A stretch of DNA of 64,000 nt from CAVSQX01 sp963730225. GTDB taxonomy: Bacteria; Planctomycetota; Phycisphaerae; Tepidisphaerales; Tepidisphaeraceae. How positions within the stretch are numbered: position 1 is the first letter of the stretch; every line of letters starts with the position of its first letter. The stretch lies in NCBI GenBank assembly GCA_963730225.1, contig CAVSQX010000004.1:1798001-1862000 (forward strand), read 5' to 3'. The notes under the pieces were generated by a model. The model saw only the letters and a program-made list of their open reading frames with translations. It was not told where the DNA came from and ran no database searches. Position numbers and translations under genes: made by a program. Below, in pieces: positions 28,370 through 36,851 of this stretch.

Positions 28370-29476
28370 TTAGTGCCGGCGCGAAGGGCCGGGCTCGCCA
28401 TCGGCGTGCAGACTTTCAAACCGCAACCCGACGCGCGCGAGCAGCGTGGCGGTGTTGTCGTGATAAATCTTTTGCAGCACCGGCTGCGGCAACGCCAGGC
28501 CGCGCAGCGTCGGTTGATGATCCGGTGGAAGATCGGGATCAAAAATCGGCCCGGGGCCATCGTAATCCGTCTCCCACAACTGGCGGTGCGTCCACCATCG
28601 ACTGGCCAGAAAATCAAATCCGCGATCGTTCCCGCTGACCTGGTCGGAGCCGAATAAAATCCGATCCTGATTGCGAATGAAAAACTCCCGCGCCGGTTCG
28701 CGCCGGGCGGAAATCTCCCGAGCCATCCATCGCGTCGCGCTGCAATCCAGCGAAAGATTCGGATAGGTGTCCAGCAGATGCTGGAGCCGTGGCAAATCTT
28801 CCGGGTTCCCGCCCATGTGCGCGCCCAGCCAGGGATGATTTTTGTACGCCTGAAGGCAGTTCTCCCACATTTGATAATGCTCGTCGCGGCTGCCGTATTT
28901 GGCCCGATCGGAGTATTTGCCGGCGTACCAGGTATCGGGATCGCCGACATGCGACATCAAAATCATTCCCCGCCCCACCGCTTCGTCCATGATTCGCCGA
29001 AGGCGCGGATCGTCCAGCCGGGCGCCGCGCATCAGCATCGTTCCCGGAGCCGAATGGAACTTCACAATTCGGCTGCCCATGTTGTAGAACGCTTCAAGCC
29101 GAATCAGCCAGTTGTCAACCCAGTGCGGCCCAGTGTCCTGCCATGTCGGTATGGTGATGAAATGCAGCCGATGTCCCCAGTCGCGCTGAAGCACGATCGC
29201 TTCTTCCAGCGGCGCCATGGTGATGCAGGCGTCGATGCCAAAATGATCGCAGCACTCGAACCATCCCTTGGCGTGGCGGGCGGCAAAAAGATGCGTGTGA
29301 GCATCGATGACCATTCCCCGTACGTTCGGCCGCGGCATCGGTTGGCGGAAGTCGATGTGAATGCGGTTGAATTCTTCTTCTTTGGCGGGCGCTAAAACCG
29401 TGGCAGCCGCGCTTTGTGCGGCGGTGGCGGTGGAAGTTGCCGGGGCGGAAGCCATGTCCCGTTGGAGAGTAGGCAT
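28370..29476 (-). CDS. Amidohydrolase-2 family metal-dependent hydrolase
   Basis: The 368-residue protein follows the TIM-barrel amidohydrolase-2 plan: DAHTHLFAARH carries the first two metal-binding histidines, ITIPTWQD, IVKFHSAPG, MSHVGDPDTWY, then LGAHMGGNPEDLPRL (third His), LSLDCSATRWM and the late RILFGSDQ with the catalytic Asp. Family members decarboxylate aromatic acids or hydrolyse lactones and amides. An Ala/Thr-rich N-terminal segment precedes the barrel and no export signal is evident. ATG 29476 has a weak ribosome site and an in-frame ATG at 29455 is possible. It is divergent from the TPR transferase gene. The substrate is not predictable. Confidence 0.83.
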   Translation of the reverse strand: MPTLQRDMASAPATSTATAAQSAAATVLAPAKEEEFNRIHIDFRQPMPRPNVRGMVIDAHTHLFAARHAKGWFECCDHFGIDACITMAPLEEAIVLQRDWGHRLHFITIPTWQDTGPHWVDNWLIRLEAFYNMGSRIVKFHSAPGTMLMRGARLDDPRLRRIMDEAVGRGMILMSHVGDPDTWYAGKYSDRAKYGSRDEHYQMWENCLQAYKNHPWLGAHMGGNPEDLPRLQHLLDTYPNLSLDCSATRWMAREISARREPAREFFIRNQDRILFGSDQVSGNDRGFDFLASRWWTHRQLWETDYDGPGPIFDPDLPPDHQPTLRGLALPQPVLQKIYHDNTATLLARVGLRFESLHADGEPGPSRRH

Positions 29477-29517
29477 GAGCTGGCATCCTGTCTATGCTGA
29501 TTGGCCCGGAGTTCGTG

Positions 29518-31575
29518 ATGAGTGCCCAGCAATTTCTCGAGCAGGCCGAGTTGCAACTGCGCGCCGGCCAAGCCGCCAAAGCACTTCAGCTCTGCGAGCA
29601 AGCAACGGCGGCGCTGACGCCCACCGCTGGGGAGTTGGCTTTGCTGGCGGAAATTCTCCTGGCGCTCAAACGCCGCGACGAAGCGATCGGGCATCTCGAA
29701 CGCGCCGTCGTCCTGGACCCGAATTTCGCCGAAGCGCACGGCATCCTCGGCCGCGCCATGGTTGGCGCTGGCCAATGGGACCGGGCCGAAGCGTGCTTTC
29801 GCCGGGCTTTGTCGCTCAAGCCCGATTCCGCCCAGGCCAGTTGCAGTCTGGGTGATTTACTGGCCACGCGCCGCCGCTGGCCCGCCGCGATCCTGGAATT
29901 GAGGAACGCGGTCGCGCTCGATCCGAATATGCATCAGGCTAATTTCCATCTGGGCCGGGCGTATCTGGGTATCGGAAAATTGAAAGAGGCCGCCGACCGT
30001 TTTCGTCGAGCGGCGGAATTGGCTCCGAGCTTTTTCGAGGCGTGGCAGGCGCTGGGCGATGTCCAACTGAATCGCCGCGAGAACGCCGAGGCCGTTGCGG
30101 CTTACCGCCGGGCCAATGCCCTGCATCAAACCGCGCCGAATTATCTGAATCTCGGCAGCGCGCTGGCCGCGGTGGATGAGTTGGATCAATCCGTCGCGGT
30201 GATCGCCAAGGCCATCGAGCTGGCCCCGAAATGGTCCGATCCGCAGCAGGCGATGGGCTCGGCGCTGAGTTGGTGCGGAAATTTGGACGCGGCCATAACG
30301 GCGTTTCGAAAAGCGGTGGAATTGGATCCCAAGAACGATCGGGCGCACAGCGCGCTGCTCTACACGATGCTGTTTCACGGCGGATATTCGCCGCAAAAGC
30401 TGCGGGACGAGCACGTCGAATGGGCCCGGCGTCACACGGCCGACATTATTGCGCTGCCGCCCCCGCCCAACGATCGCTCGCCGGATCGCCGGCTGAAGAT
30501 CGGTTACGTCTCGCCGAATTTTCGTCATCAGGCGGTGTCGAATTTTGTGCTGCCGATCATCGCCAGCAGGAACGCATGGGAAACCGAGATTTTTTGCTAC
30601 AGCGACGCCATCGCCGTCGATGCCCGCACGGCCGAGCTGCACCGCGCCGCCGATGAATGGCGCGACACGGCGGCGCTGGGCGACGAGCAACTGGCCAACC
30701 TCATTCGGCAGGATCGCATCGACATTCTCGTCGATCTGACGGGCCACATCGGCCATGGGCGGCTCAAAGCGTTCGCCTGTAAACCGGCGCCGGTGCAGGT
30801 CACGTACATCGGCTACCAGGCGACCACCGGCCTGGGGCAAATCGATTATTTTCTGACCGATGAATGGTCCGATCCCTCGCGGCAAACCGAAGCGTTTCTG
30901 GTTGAGAAACCGTTTCGACTGCCACAGGCGTTCTTCTGTTATTCCAAGCCGGTCGATGCTCCCGATGTCGGTCCGCTGCCGGCGACGGAGGCGGGATATA
31001 TCACGTTCGGCTGCATGAACAACCTGGCCAAGGTGACGCCGACGACGCTGGATTTGTGGGCGAAAACGATGACGAAAGTTCCCGCATCGCGCCTGATGAT
31101 GCTGACGCCAAACAGCCGGGACGTTCACGAGCGATTGCGCTCCGCGCTTGCCGATCGCGGCCTTTCGGCGAATCGAGTCGAATTCGCCGAGCGAACTTCC
31201 TTCAAGAATTATCTCGCTCGCTACAACCGCATTGACATCGCGCTGGATCCCGTGCCGTTCAATGGCCACACCACCACCTGCGACGCCGCGTGGATGGGCT
31301 GCCCTACCGTTTCGCTGGCGGGAAAAACTTACGCTCACCGCTACGGTTGCAGCGTGATGCGAAACGTGAATCTATCGGAGTTGATCGCAGAAAATCCGCA
31401 GCAGTACGTCGACATCGCCGCGTCGCTGGCACTCGATGTTGGCCGATTGGCCGACATTCGCGCTTCGCTGCGGCAGCGAATGATCGAGTCGATCATCACG
31501 GACGGTCCACGATTCACGGGTCATCTCGAAGCGGCGTATCGGGAAATGTGGCGACGATGGTGCGCGAGCGATTAA
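29518..31575 (+). CDS. TPR-containing O-GlcNAc transferase-like protein (GT41/SPINDLY-like)
   Basis: The N-terminal 270 residues are tandem TPRs (ALQLCEQATAALTP, EAHGILGRAMVGAGQWDRAEACFRRALSLKP, and so on). The C-terminal part is the GT41 catalytic domain: RLKIGYVSPNFRHQAVSNF, IDILVDLTGHIGHGRLKAFACKPAPVQVTYIGYQATTGLGQIDY, TFGCMNNLAKVTPTTLDLWAKTM and DPVPFNGHTTTCDAAWMGCPTV. These proteins attach sugars (often GlcNAc or fucose) to Ser/Thr. GGAGTTCGTG precedes ATG 29518, which gives a 685-residue product. Its stop overlaps the end of the convergent rpoN by four bases. Substrates are unknown, probably cytoplasmic proteins. Confidence 0.9.
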   Translation: MSAQQFLEQAELQLRAGQAAKALQLCEQATAALTPTAGELALLAEILLALKRRDEAIGHLERAVVLDPNFAEAHGILGRAMVGAGQWDRAEACFRRALSLKPDSAQASCSLGDLLATRRRWPAAILELRNAVALDPNMHQANFHLGRAYLGIGKLKEAADRFRRAAELAPSFFEAWQALGDVQLNRRENAEAVAAYRRANALHQTAPNYLNLGSALAAVDELDQSVAVIAKAIELAPKWSDPQQAMGSALSWCGNLDAAITAFRKAVELDPKNDRAHSALLYTMLFHGGYSPQKLRDEHVEWARRHTADIIALPPPPNDRSPDRRLKIGYVSPNFRHQAVSNFVLPIIASRNAWETEIFCYSDAIAVDARTAELHRAADEWRDTAALGDEQLANLIRQDRIDILVDLTGHIGHGRLKAFACKPAPVQVTYIGYQATTGLGQIDYFLTDEWSDPSRQTEAFLVEKPFRLPQAFFCYSKPVDAPDVGPLPATEAGYITFGCMNNLAKVTPTTLDLWAKTMTKVPASRLMMLTPNSRDVHERLRSALADRGLSANRVEFAERTSFKNYLARYNRIDIALDPVPFNGHTTTCDAAWMGCPTVSLAGKTYAHRYGCSVMRNVNLSELIAENPQQYVDIAASLALDVGRLADIRASLRQRMIESIITDGPRFTGHLEAAYREMWRRWCASD

Positions 31576-33092
31576 TACTCTTTACGCTGCCGCGCGGTGG
31601 GGATGTTGAGAATCTTGCGATATTTCGCCACCGTGCGGCGGGCCAGGTCGATTCCCAGCTCCTTGAGCTTATCGACGATCTCGTCATCGTTCAGCGGAGC
31701 GTTCTTGTCCTCGTTGCCGATGATGGCCTTGAGTTTTTCCTTCACGGCGTCCCAGCTCATGTCTTCGCCGTCGGCGCTTTGGGTGCCGCCGGAAAAAAAT
31801 CGTCGCAACGGAAAAACGCCGCGGGGTGTTTGAATCCATTTTTCGCTGACCGCGCGCGACACGGTGGCGACGTGAATGCCCAGTTGATCGGCCACCAGAA
31901 TCATCGGCAGCGGACGCAGAAATTCGGGCCCCTTGTCGAAGAATTCGCGCTGGGCGTCGACGACGGCCCGGATCACCCGCATGATCGTGCTTTTTCGCTG
32001 CTCGATCGATTCGATCAGCCAACGGGCGCTGCGGACGTTATTGGCTAAAAACTCGCGGGTTTTGCGGTCGCCCTTTTTCTCCTTGAGAAACTTTCGCCAC
32101 ATGCCGCTGATGTACAAATTGGCGGCGGGCTCGTTGAGCATTTCGATTTCGTATTTGTCCGTGTCTTCGTCGTAGTAAATCACGGCATCGGGAATGATGG
32201 GCGGCGAATCCTGCCCGCCGACCAGCTTGCCCGGATGCGGATGCAGCGTGGCCAGTTTTTTCCGCGCCGCCTTGAGATCCTCGATCGACCGGCCCAGCTT
32301 TCGGCTGATCTGCGGATAACGGTTCATCTCCAGATCTTTTAGATGATCGGTGATGAGCGCCCGCTCCAATTCGATGTCGTGGAATTCACTGGCATCGGGA
32401 TCGTCAGCCAGCGCGTCCAGTTGCAGGAGCAGGCATTCGCGCAGATTTCTCGCCCCGACGCCCGCCGGCTCCAGCGCCTGCACCAGCTTCAGCGCGGCTT
32501 GAAGATCTTCCAGGGCCAGCGGTTTACTGGAATCCTTCTGAATCTGCTCCAATTCGGTGCGGAGATATCCTTCATCGTCGATGTAGTTGATGATCGCCTC
32601 GCCGGCGGCACGAATCTGCGGCGAACATTCGATGAACGTCCATTGCCCCAGCAGATGCTCCTGGAGCGTGATGCCGCGGGCGGCGGTGTTGTTCATCGCG
32701 TCGAGTTTCTTGTCGCGCTCGCCGTCGTAGTTCGCTTGGCGGAAATTGCTGCCGCCGTTGGTGGAGAATTCTTCGTTTTCAAAATAGTCGCTGATGCGGG
32801 CCAGACGGTCGAAATCGTCGCTGTTGGCATCCTCCTTCACCGTCAGCGGCTGTTCGCTCTCGGAAAACTCCTCGCGGGCCTCTTGCGCTTCCAGTGCTTC
32901 GGGCGTGGGCTCGGCGTTGGGCTCGCCTTCGTTTTCGCGCATCTCCAAAACCGGGTTGTTCTGCATTTCCTGCTCGATGCGCTCCTCCAGCGCCATCAGC
33001 GGGAGCTGGAGAATCTCCATGCTTTGAATCATCCGCGGCGTGAGAAGCTGCCGCATCTCCGTCCGCATCTGCGCTGATTGCGTTAACTGCAT
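31572..33092 (-). CDS. rpoN: RNA polymerase sigma-54 factor
   Basis: Sigma-54 directs RNA polymerase to -24/-12 promoters that need an AAA+ activator. The N-terminal activator-interacting region is QLLTPRMIQSMEILQLPLMALEERIEQEM, followed by an acidic linker, the core-binding domain (NLRECLLLQLDAL, YPQISRKLGRSIEDLKAARKKLATLHPHPG), the HTH region and the RpoN box ARRTVAKYRK near the C-terminus. Length (506 aa) is normal. ATG 33090-33092 is preceded by AAGGATA; the open frame to 33200 is not supported. A TATAGT on the - strand near 33154 may be its -10 region. No sigma-54-type promoter was recognised in the window. Confidence 0.96.
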   Translation of the reverse strand: MQLTQSAQMRTEMRQLLTPRMIQSMEILQLPLMALEERIEQEMQNNPVLEMRENEGEPNAEPTPEALEAQEAREEFSESEQPLTVKEDANSDDFDRLARISDYFENEEFSTNGGSNFRQANYDGERDKKLDAMNNTAARGITLQEHLLGQWTFIECSPQIRAAGEAIINYIDDEGYLRTELEQIQKDSSKPLALEDLQAALKLVQALEPAGVGARNLRECLLLQLDALADDPDASEFHDIELERALITDHLKDLEMNRYPQISRKLGRSIEDLKAARKKLATLHPHPGKLVGGQDSPPIIPDAVIYYDEDTDKYEIEMLNEPAANLYISGMWRKFLKEKKGDRKTREFLANNVRSARWLIESIEQRKSTIMRVIRAVVDAQREFFDKGPEFLRPLPMILVADQLGIHVATVSRAVSEKWIQTPRGVFPLRRFFSGGTQSADGEDMSWDAVKEKLKAIIGNEDKNAPLNDDEIVDKLKELGIDLARRTVAKYRKILNIPTARQRKEY

Positions 33093-33250
33093 TATCCTTA
33101 GCCCTTTACAAAATATCTGCCGTCTCAGGCACGAAATTTGCTGCAACGAACTATACCATTCGGTTGGCCGGTGGAACAGGGGAAATCTGCACATTAACAA
33201 AAGCTCGACATAAACCAGCGGCCCTTCCTTTTGCCTGACGGTTATTCACA

Positions 33251-34048
33251 ATGGCCGCGGTGTCCGCCATTATCGATATTTCGGGGCTCGACTTCACCTA
33301 CGGCGATGCGCCGGTGCTCAAGCAAATCGATCTTCGGATCGAACGCGGCAGCGTTTTGGGGTTGATCGGTCCCAACGGCGGTGGGAAGACGACTTTGGTG
33401 AAACTGCTGATCGGCCTGCTTCGGCCGGCGGCCGGAACCATCACCGTGGATGGCCTTTCCCCGAACCAGGCCGTGCGACGCGGAGATGTAATCGGATATC
33501 TGCCGCAGAATCCGGCCCATCATCAGCGATTTGCCATCAGTGCCCGCCAACTCGTGCATCTGGGCCTGGTCGGCAAGACCGGCATGCTTCGGTCGCCATC
33601 TGCTCAGGACCGGCATTTTGCCGATTCGCTGCTGGAAAGACTGGATCTGACTTCGCTGGCCGACGCACCGATCGGACGATTATCGGGCGGACAATTACAG
33701 CGCGTGCTGATCGCACGGGCGCTGGCGCCGCGGCCCCGAATCTTGCTCCTTGATGAACCAACCACCGGCATCGACCGCGCCGGACAGCAGCGGTTTACCG
33801 AATCCTTGCTGAGTTTGAAAAAGGAATTTGATCTGACGGTGATTTTCATCACCCACGACTTGCGCGGCGTCTCGGCCGTCAGCGATCGAATCGCCTGCTT
33901 GAATGTCACGCTCCATTATCACGATGTGCCCCAGCGCGTGCCGGCGGAGTTGCTGTTTCGAATGTTCGCCTGCGATCTTCAAGCTATGGGGATCGCCACG
34001 GACGGCGGAGCAGCGCACGAAGATTGCAAAACGAGCCACGCCAAATGA
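33251..34048 (+). CDS. ABC transporter ATPase, Zn/Mn type
   Basis: The 265-residue ATPase has Walker A GLIGPNGGGKTT, signature LSGGQLQRVLIARAL, Walker B RILLLDEPTTGID and the switch His THDLRG. The sequence around the Q-loop (GYLPQNP) and the short C-terminal extension fit the ZnuC/MntB group. Its stop overlaps the ATG of the permease (ATGA). No substrate-binding protein gene is nearby; zinc or manganese import is inferred from the permease type. It is divergent from rpoN across a 158-base intergenic region that must contain both promoters. Confidence 0.85.
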   Translation: MAAVSAIIDISGLDFTYGDAPVLKQIDLRIERGSVLGLIGPNGGGKTTLVKLLIGLLRPAAGTITVDGLSPNQAVRRGDVIGYLPQNPAHHQRFAISARQLVHLGLVGKTGMLRSPSAQDRHFADSLLERLDLTSLADAPIGRLSGGQLQRVLIARALAPRPRILLLDEPTTGIDRAGQQRFTESLLSLKKEFDLTVIFITHDLRGVSAVSDRIACLNVTLHYHDVPQRVPAELLFRMFACDLQAMGIATDGGAAHEDCKTSHAK

Positions 34049-34884
34049 GCAGCGCGGCGTTTTTTTCTCTTTCCACGGCCGTGTCGCTGGCGGTCGCCTG
34101 CGCGGTGCTGAGCGTATTGGTTGTTTCGCGACGCTGGGCGTTCATCGGCGAAGGAATCAGCCACAGCGGATTCGGCGGTGCAGGCACGGCGTGGGTTTTG
34201 GCACTGATTTTACCGGTGTTCGATCAGCCGTGGATGCCCTACGCCTGCGTCATCGTTTTTTGCCTTTTCACAGCGCTGGCCATCGGATTTTTCAGCTTCA
34301 AGGAGCGCGTCAACAGCGACGCGGCCATCGGAATTTTCATGGTGGCGTCGCTGGCGTGGGGTTTCCTGGCCCGGCAGATTTACATGCAGCATCGCCACGG
34401 CCAGGAACCGATCGGATTCGACACGTTTCTCTTCGGAAACATGGGAAGCGTTTCGCCGTTATACGGCATGGCGGTGATTGTTCTGAGCGCGGTGATTCTG
34501 CTCACGGTGGCGGCGCTGGCGAAGGAAATCCTGTATTATTGTTTCGACCCGCTGCTGGCGCAGGCTTCGGGGGTGGCGGTGGAGTTCATCCACTACCTGT
34601 TGCTGCTGCTGATCACGATTACCATCGTGCTGGGCGTGCGAGTGGTCGGCAGTGTGCTGGTGACGGCGTTGCTGGTTCTACCCGGAGCAACGGCGCTGTT
34701 GCTGAGCCAACGTCTGCCGGCCGTTCTTATCGCCGCGGTTACGACCGCTGTGATCGGGGCTGCCGCTGGAATCGAATTGAGCGCCCATTGGCGTTTTGTC
34801 CCGGCTGGTCCGGCGATCGTGTTGACGCTTTTCGGCGAATTCGTTCTGTGCTACATCGTCTCGCGCCTGGGCGTGGCGACTTGA
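34045..34884 (+). CDS. ABC-3 family metal ion permease
   Basis: The 279-residue protein has about eight membrane helices. The stretch VSRRWAFIGEGISHSGFGGAG and later GVRVVGSVLVTALLVLPGATALLLSQRL are typical of ZnuB/MntC-type (ABC-3) permeases, which carry Zn2+, Mn2+ or Fe2+. ATG 34045 overlaps the stop of the ATPase gene, so the two are co-translated. It ends just before the candidate replication origin. Confidence 0.87.
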   Translation: MSSAAFFSLSTAVSLAVACAVLSVLVVSRRWAFIGEGISHSGFGGAGTAWVLALILPVFDQPWMPYACVIVFCLFTALAIGFFSFKERVNSDAAIGIFMVASLAWGFLARQIYMQHRHGQEPIGFDTFLFGNMGSVSPLYGMAVIVLSAVILLTVAALAKEILYYCFDPLLAQASGVAVEFIHYLLLLLITITIVLGVRVVGSVLVTALLVLPGATALLLSQRLPAVLIAAVTTAVIGAAAGIELSAHWRFVPAGPAIVLTLFGEFVLCYIVSRLGVAT

Positions 34885-35058
34885 TCCAAAGGAGCTGGAA
34901 AATCCACAGCCGATTCGCACAACCGGTGGACAATCTGACGGCGGCTATCGCCGGCGTGTTGCCAATGGCCCAACGGGACGACAATGCCTCCAGGATTCTA
35001 AAATCTCCGATGAAAAACTCCCGCTGGCCCAACACGGCTGCGCAAATCTCTGCACAGG

Positions 35059-35067
35059 TTATCCACC
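35059..35067 (+). promoter_or_regulatory. DnaA box, one mismatch
   Basis: TTATCCACC differs from TTATCCACA at the last base. Confidence 0.5.
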
Positions 35068-35133
35068 TTCAGAGTCCGATAATTCGGTCTGTAAATATCT
35101 GTGAAATTAGAAGTTATCGAATTGATAGAGGAC

Positions 35134-35142
35134 TTATCCACA
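35134..35142 (+). promoter_or_regulatory. DnaA box, perfect
   Basis: TTATCCACA matches the consensus exactly and lies 98 bases before the dnaN start, so it may also serve for control of dnaN. Confidence 0.6.
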
Positions 35143-35239
35143 ATTCGCGCGGCTACATCATCACTACTGTTATCTAAAATCTTTAGGGTATAAGAGTGAA
35201 GACGATAGAGTATGCGCAACTCTCAGAAAGGCTCGGCTC

Positions 35240-36358
35240 ATGAAGGTGATCTGTAATCGGGGAGCGTTGCTCGAAGCACTGAACATCACGGGCAACGTGG
35301 TGCAGGCCCGCACGCCCAAACCGGTTTTGCAATGCGTGAAAGTTTCCGCCGCAGACGATCGGCTGACCATCGGTGCAACTGACTTGGAAGTCGCCATCCG
35401 CTACAGCGATACGCAAGTGCAGATCGATGAGCCGGGCGAAGTTCTGCTTCAAGCGGCGAAATTTCGCGACATCGTTCGGGAGAGTATGGATGACACGCTT
35501 TCGCTCGAAGTGGCCGCGGAGAAGGACGGCACTTCCCTGGCCCACATTCGCGGACAGGATTCTCATTTCAAAATCTTCACCCAGAAAGCCAGCGATTTTC
35601 CACCGGTGCCGGATTTTGAAGGTCACGCGGATTTCGAGCTTCCCGGCGGGCAACTCAAGCAGTTGATTGGCCAGACGCTGTTCGCCGCTGCCAAGGAAAG
35701 CGGCCGGTACAATTTCAACGGCGTGCTCACCGTGGCTCACGGAAAGAAAATTACGCTCATCAGCACCGATGGCCGCCGGCTGGCGCTGGCCAAGGGAGAT
35801 TTGATCAGCGACAAACTTCCCAAGGAAGGCGCCAAGGTGATCATTCCCGCTAAGGCGCTGGGACTGATCGAGAAACTGATCGACGATCCCCAGGAATCCG
35901 TCGGCATTCAGATGCGCGAGAATCGAGTCATCCTTCACACCAGCGATGCGACGTTGACCAGCAATCTGATCGAAGGACAATTTCCGCCGTACGAAGACGT
36001 GATTCCCAAGGACTGTGATAAGAAGATGACCGCTTCGACCGCCGATTTTCTCTCGGCTATTCGCCGGGCGGCCCTGCTGACGACCGAGGAGAGCCGTGGG
36101 GTGAAGATGCATTTCTCGAAAAAGGGCCTGGTTCTCACCAGCCGATCCCCCGAAGCGGGCGAAGCGACGGTGAATTTCGCCTGTAAATACGAAGGCTCCG
36201 ACGTCGAGATCGGTTTCAATCCCGCGTTCCTGACTGAAGCGCTGCGGGTCGTCGACAGCGATGAGATTTCCCTTGAGATGACGGCTGCCAATCGTCCCGG
36301 CCTGCTTCGCGGAGGCGCGAATTTTCTCTACGTGATCATGCCGGTGAATTTGCAGTGA
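35240..36358 (+). CDS. dnaN: DNA polymerase III beta subunit (sliding clamp)
   Basis: DnaN is the ring that tethers polymerase to DNA. The three repeated clamp domains are visible: MKVICNRGALLEALNITGNVV, PGGQLKQLIGQTLFAAAKESGRYNFNGVL with STDGRRLALAKG, and STADFLSAIRRAALLTTEESRGVKMHF, closing with the partner-pocket end NFLYVIMPVNLQ. Length 372 aa is normal. AAAGG lies nine bases before ATG 35240. It is followed 16 bases later by the DUF721 gene, which supports a replication operon. Confidence 0.98.
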   Translation: MKVICNRGALLEALNITGNVVQARTPKPVLQCVKVSAADDRLTIGATDLEVAIRYSDTQVQIDEPGEVLLQAAKFRDIVRESMDDTLSLEVAAEKDGTSLAHIRGQDSHFKIFTQKASDFPPVPDFEGHADFELPGGQLKQLIGQTLFAAAKESGRYNFNGVLTVAHGKKITLISTDGRRLALAKGDLISDKLPKEGAKVIIPAKALGLIEKLIDDPQESVGIQMRENRVILHTSDATLTSNLIEGQFPPYEDVIPKDCDKKMTASTADFLSAIRRAALLTTEESRGVKMHFSKKGLVLTSRSPEAGEATVNFACKYEGSDVEIGFNPAFLTEALRVVDSDEISLEMTAANRPGLLRGGANFLYVIMPVNLQ

Positions 36359-36374
36359 GGCGGAGGATTCGGAA

Positions 36375-36772
36375 ATGCCCTCAACTTCCGATTCCGATCT
36401 GGCCCGCGTGCAGTCCGCCAAGCAACAAGCGCACTTGTCGGCGCGGCGCTGGGCCCGGAGCTGGTCGGATTCTTCAAACAATCGGTCGAGAAGCGTCAGA
36501 CGCGATTCTCCAAGATCGCCCAGCGCTGGGCGGTGCTGATTCCGGAGATGTACAACGAGCACTGTGCGCTGGATTCATTCAGCAAAGGCGTCCTGACCGT
36601 TCTGGTCGACAGTTCACCGCATCTTTATCAGCTCAAGCAACTGCTGCTGGCCGGCCTGAATCAGCAGCTTCTGCTCGCCTGCAAAAGCGCCGGACTGCGC
36701 AAAATTGTCTTGAAGCCCGGCCGCTGGTATCAGGGGGACGGGCAGGAATGCAAACTCCGCTTCGAGCAATAG
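36375..36772 (+). CDS. DciA-like DUF721 protein (one frameshift)
   Basis: DciA-type DUF721 proteins help load or activate the replicative helicase in bacteria lacking DnaC. After a short polar N-terminus (MPSTSDSDLARVQSAK) the frame should shift at 36420-36421 (AA read as AAA), giving ATSALVGAALGPELVGFFKQSVEKRQTRFSKIAQRWAVLIPEM, and then the conserved C-terminal block GVLTVLVDSSPHLYQLKQLLLAGLNQQL..CKSAGLRKIVLKPGRWY. The corrected product has 132 residues. Its place after dnaN is the usual one for this family. Confidence 0.8.
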
Positions 36773-36851
36773 CCTATGATTCCCCAACACGGCGGCCCAA
36801 AGCGAAGCGTCGGGCCGCATCCGTGAAATACAATCAACGAAAGGATTTTCC

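Larger units (their letters stand above)
34885..35239. other. oriC: Candidate replication origin (oriC) upstream of dnaN
   Basis: No gene lies in these 355 bases. They contain a perfect DnaA box TTATCCACA (35134-35142), a one-mismatch box TTATCCACC (35059-35067) and weaker ones AAATCCACA (34900-34908) and GGTGGACAA (34924-34932, reverse). Between and after them the DNA is AT-rich (about 35085-35130 and 35155-35205), which could unwind. Direct adjacency to dnaN, and dciA just after, supports the call. dnaA itself is not in the window. Confidence 0.55.
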
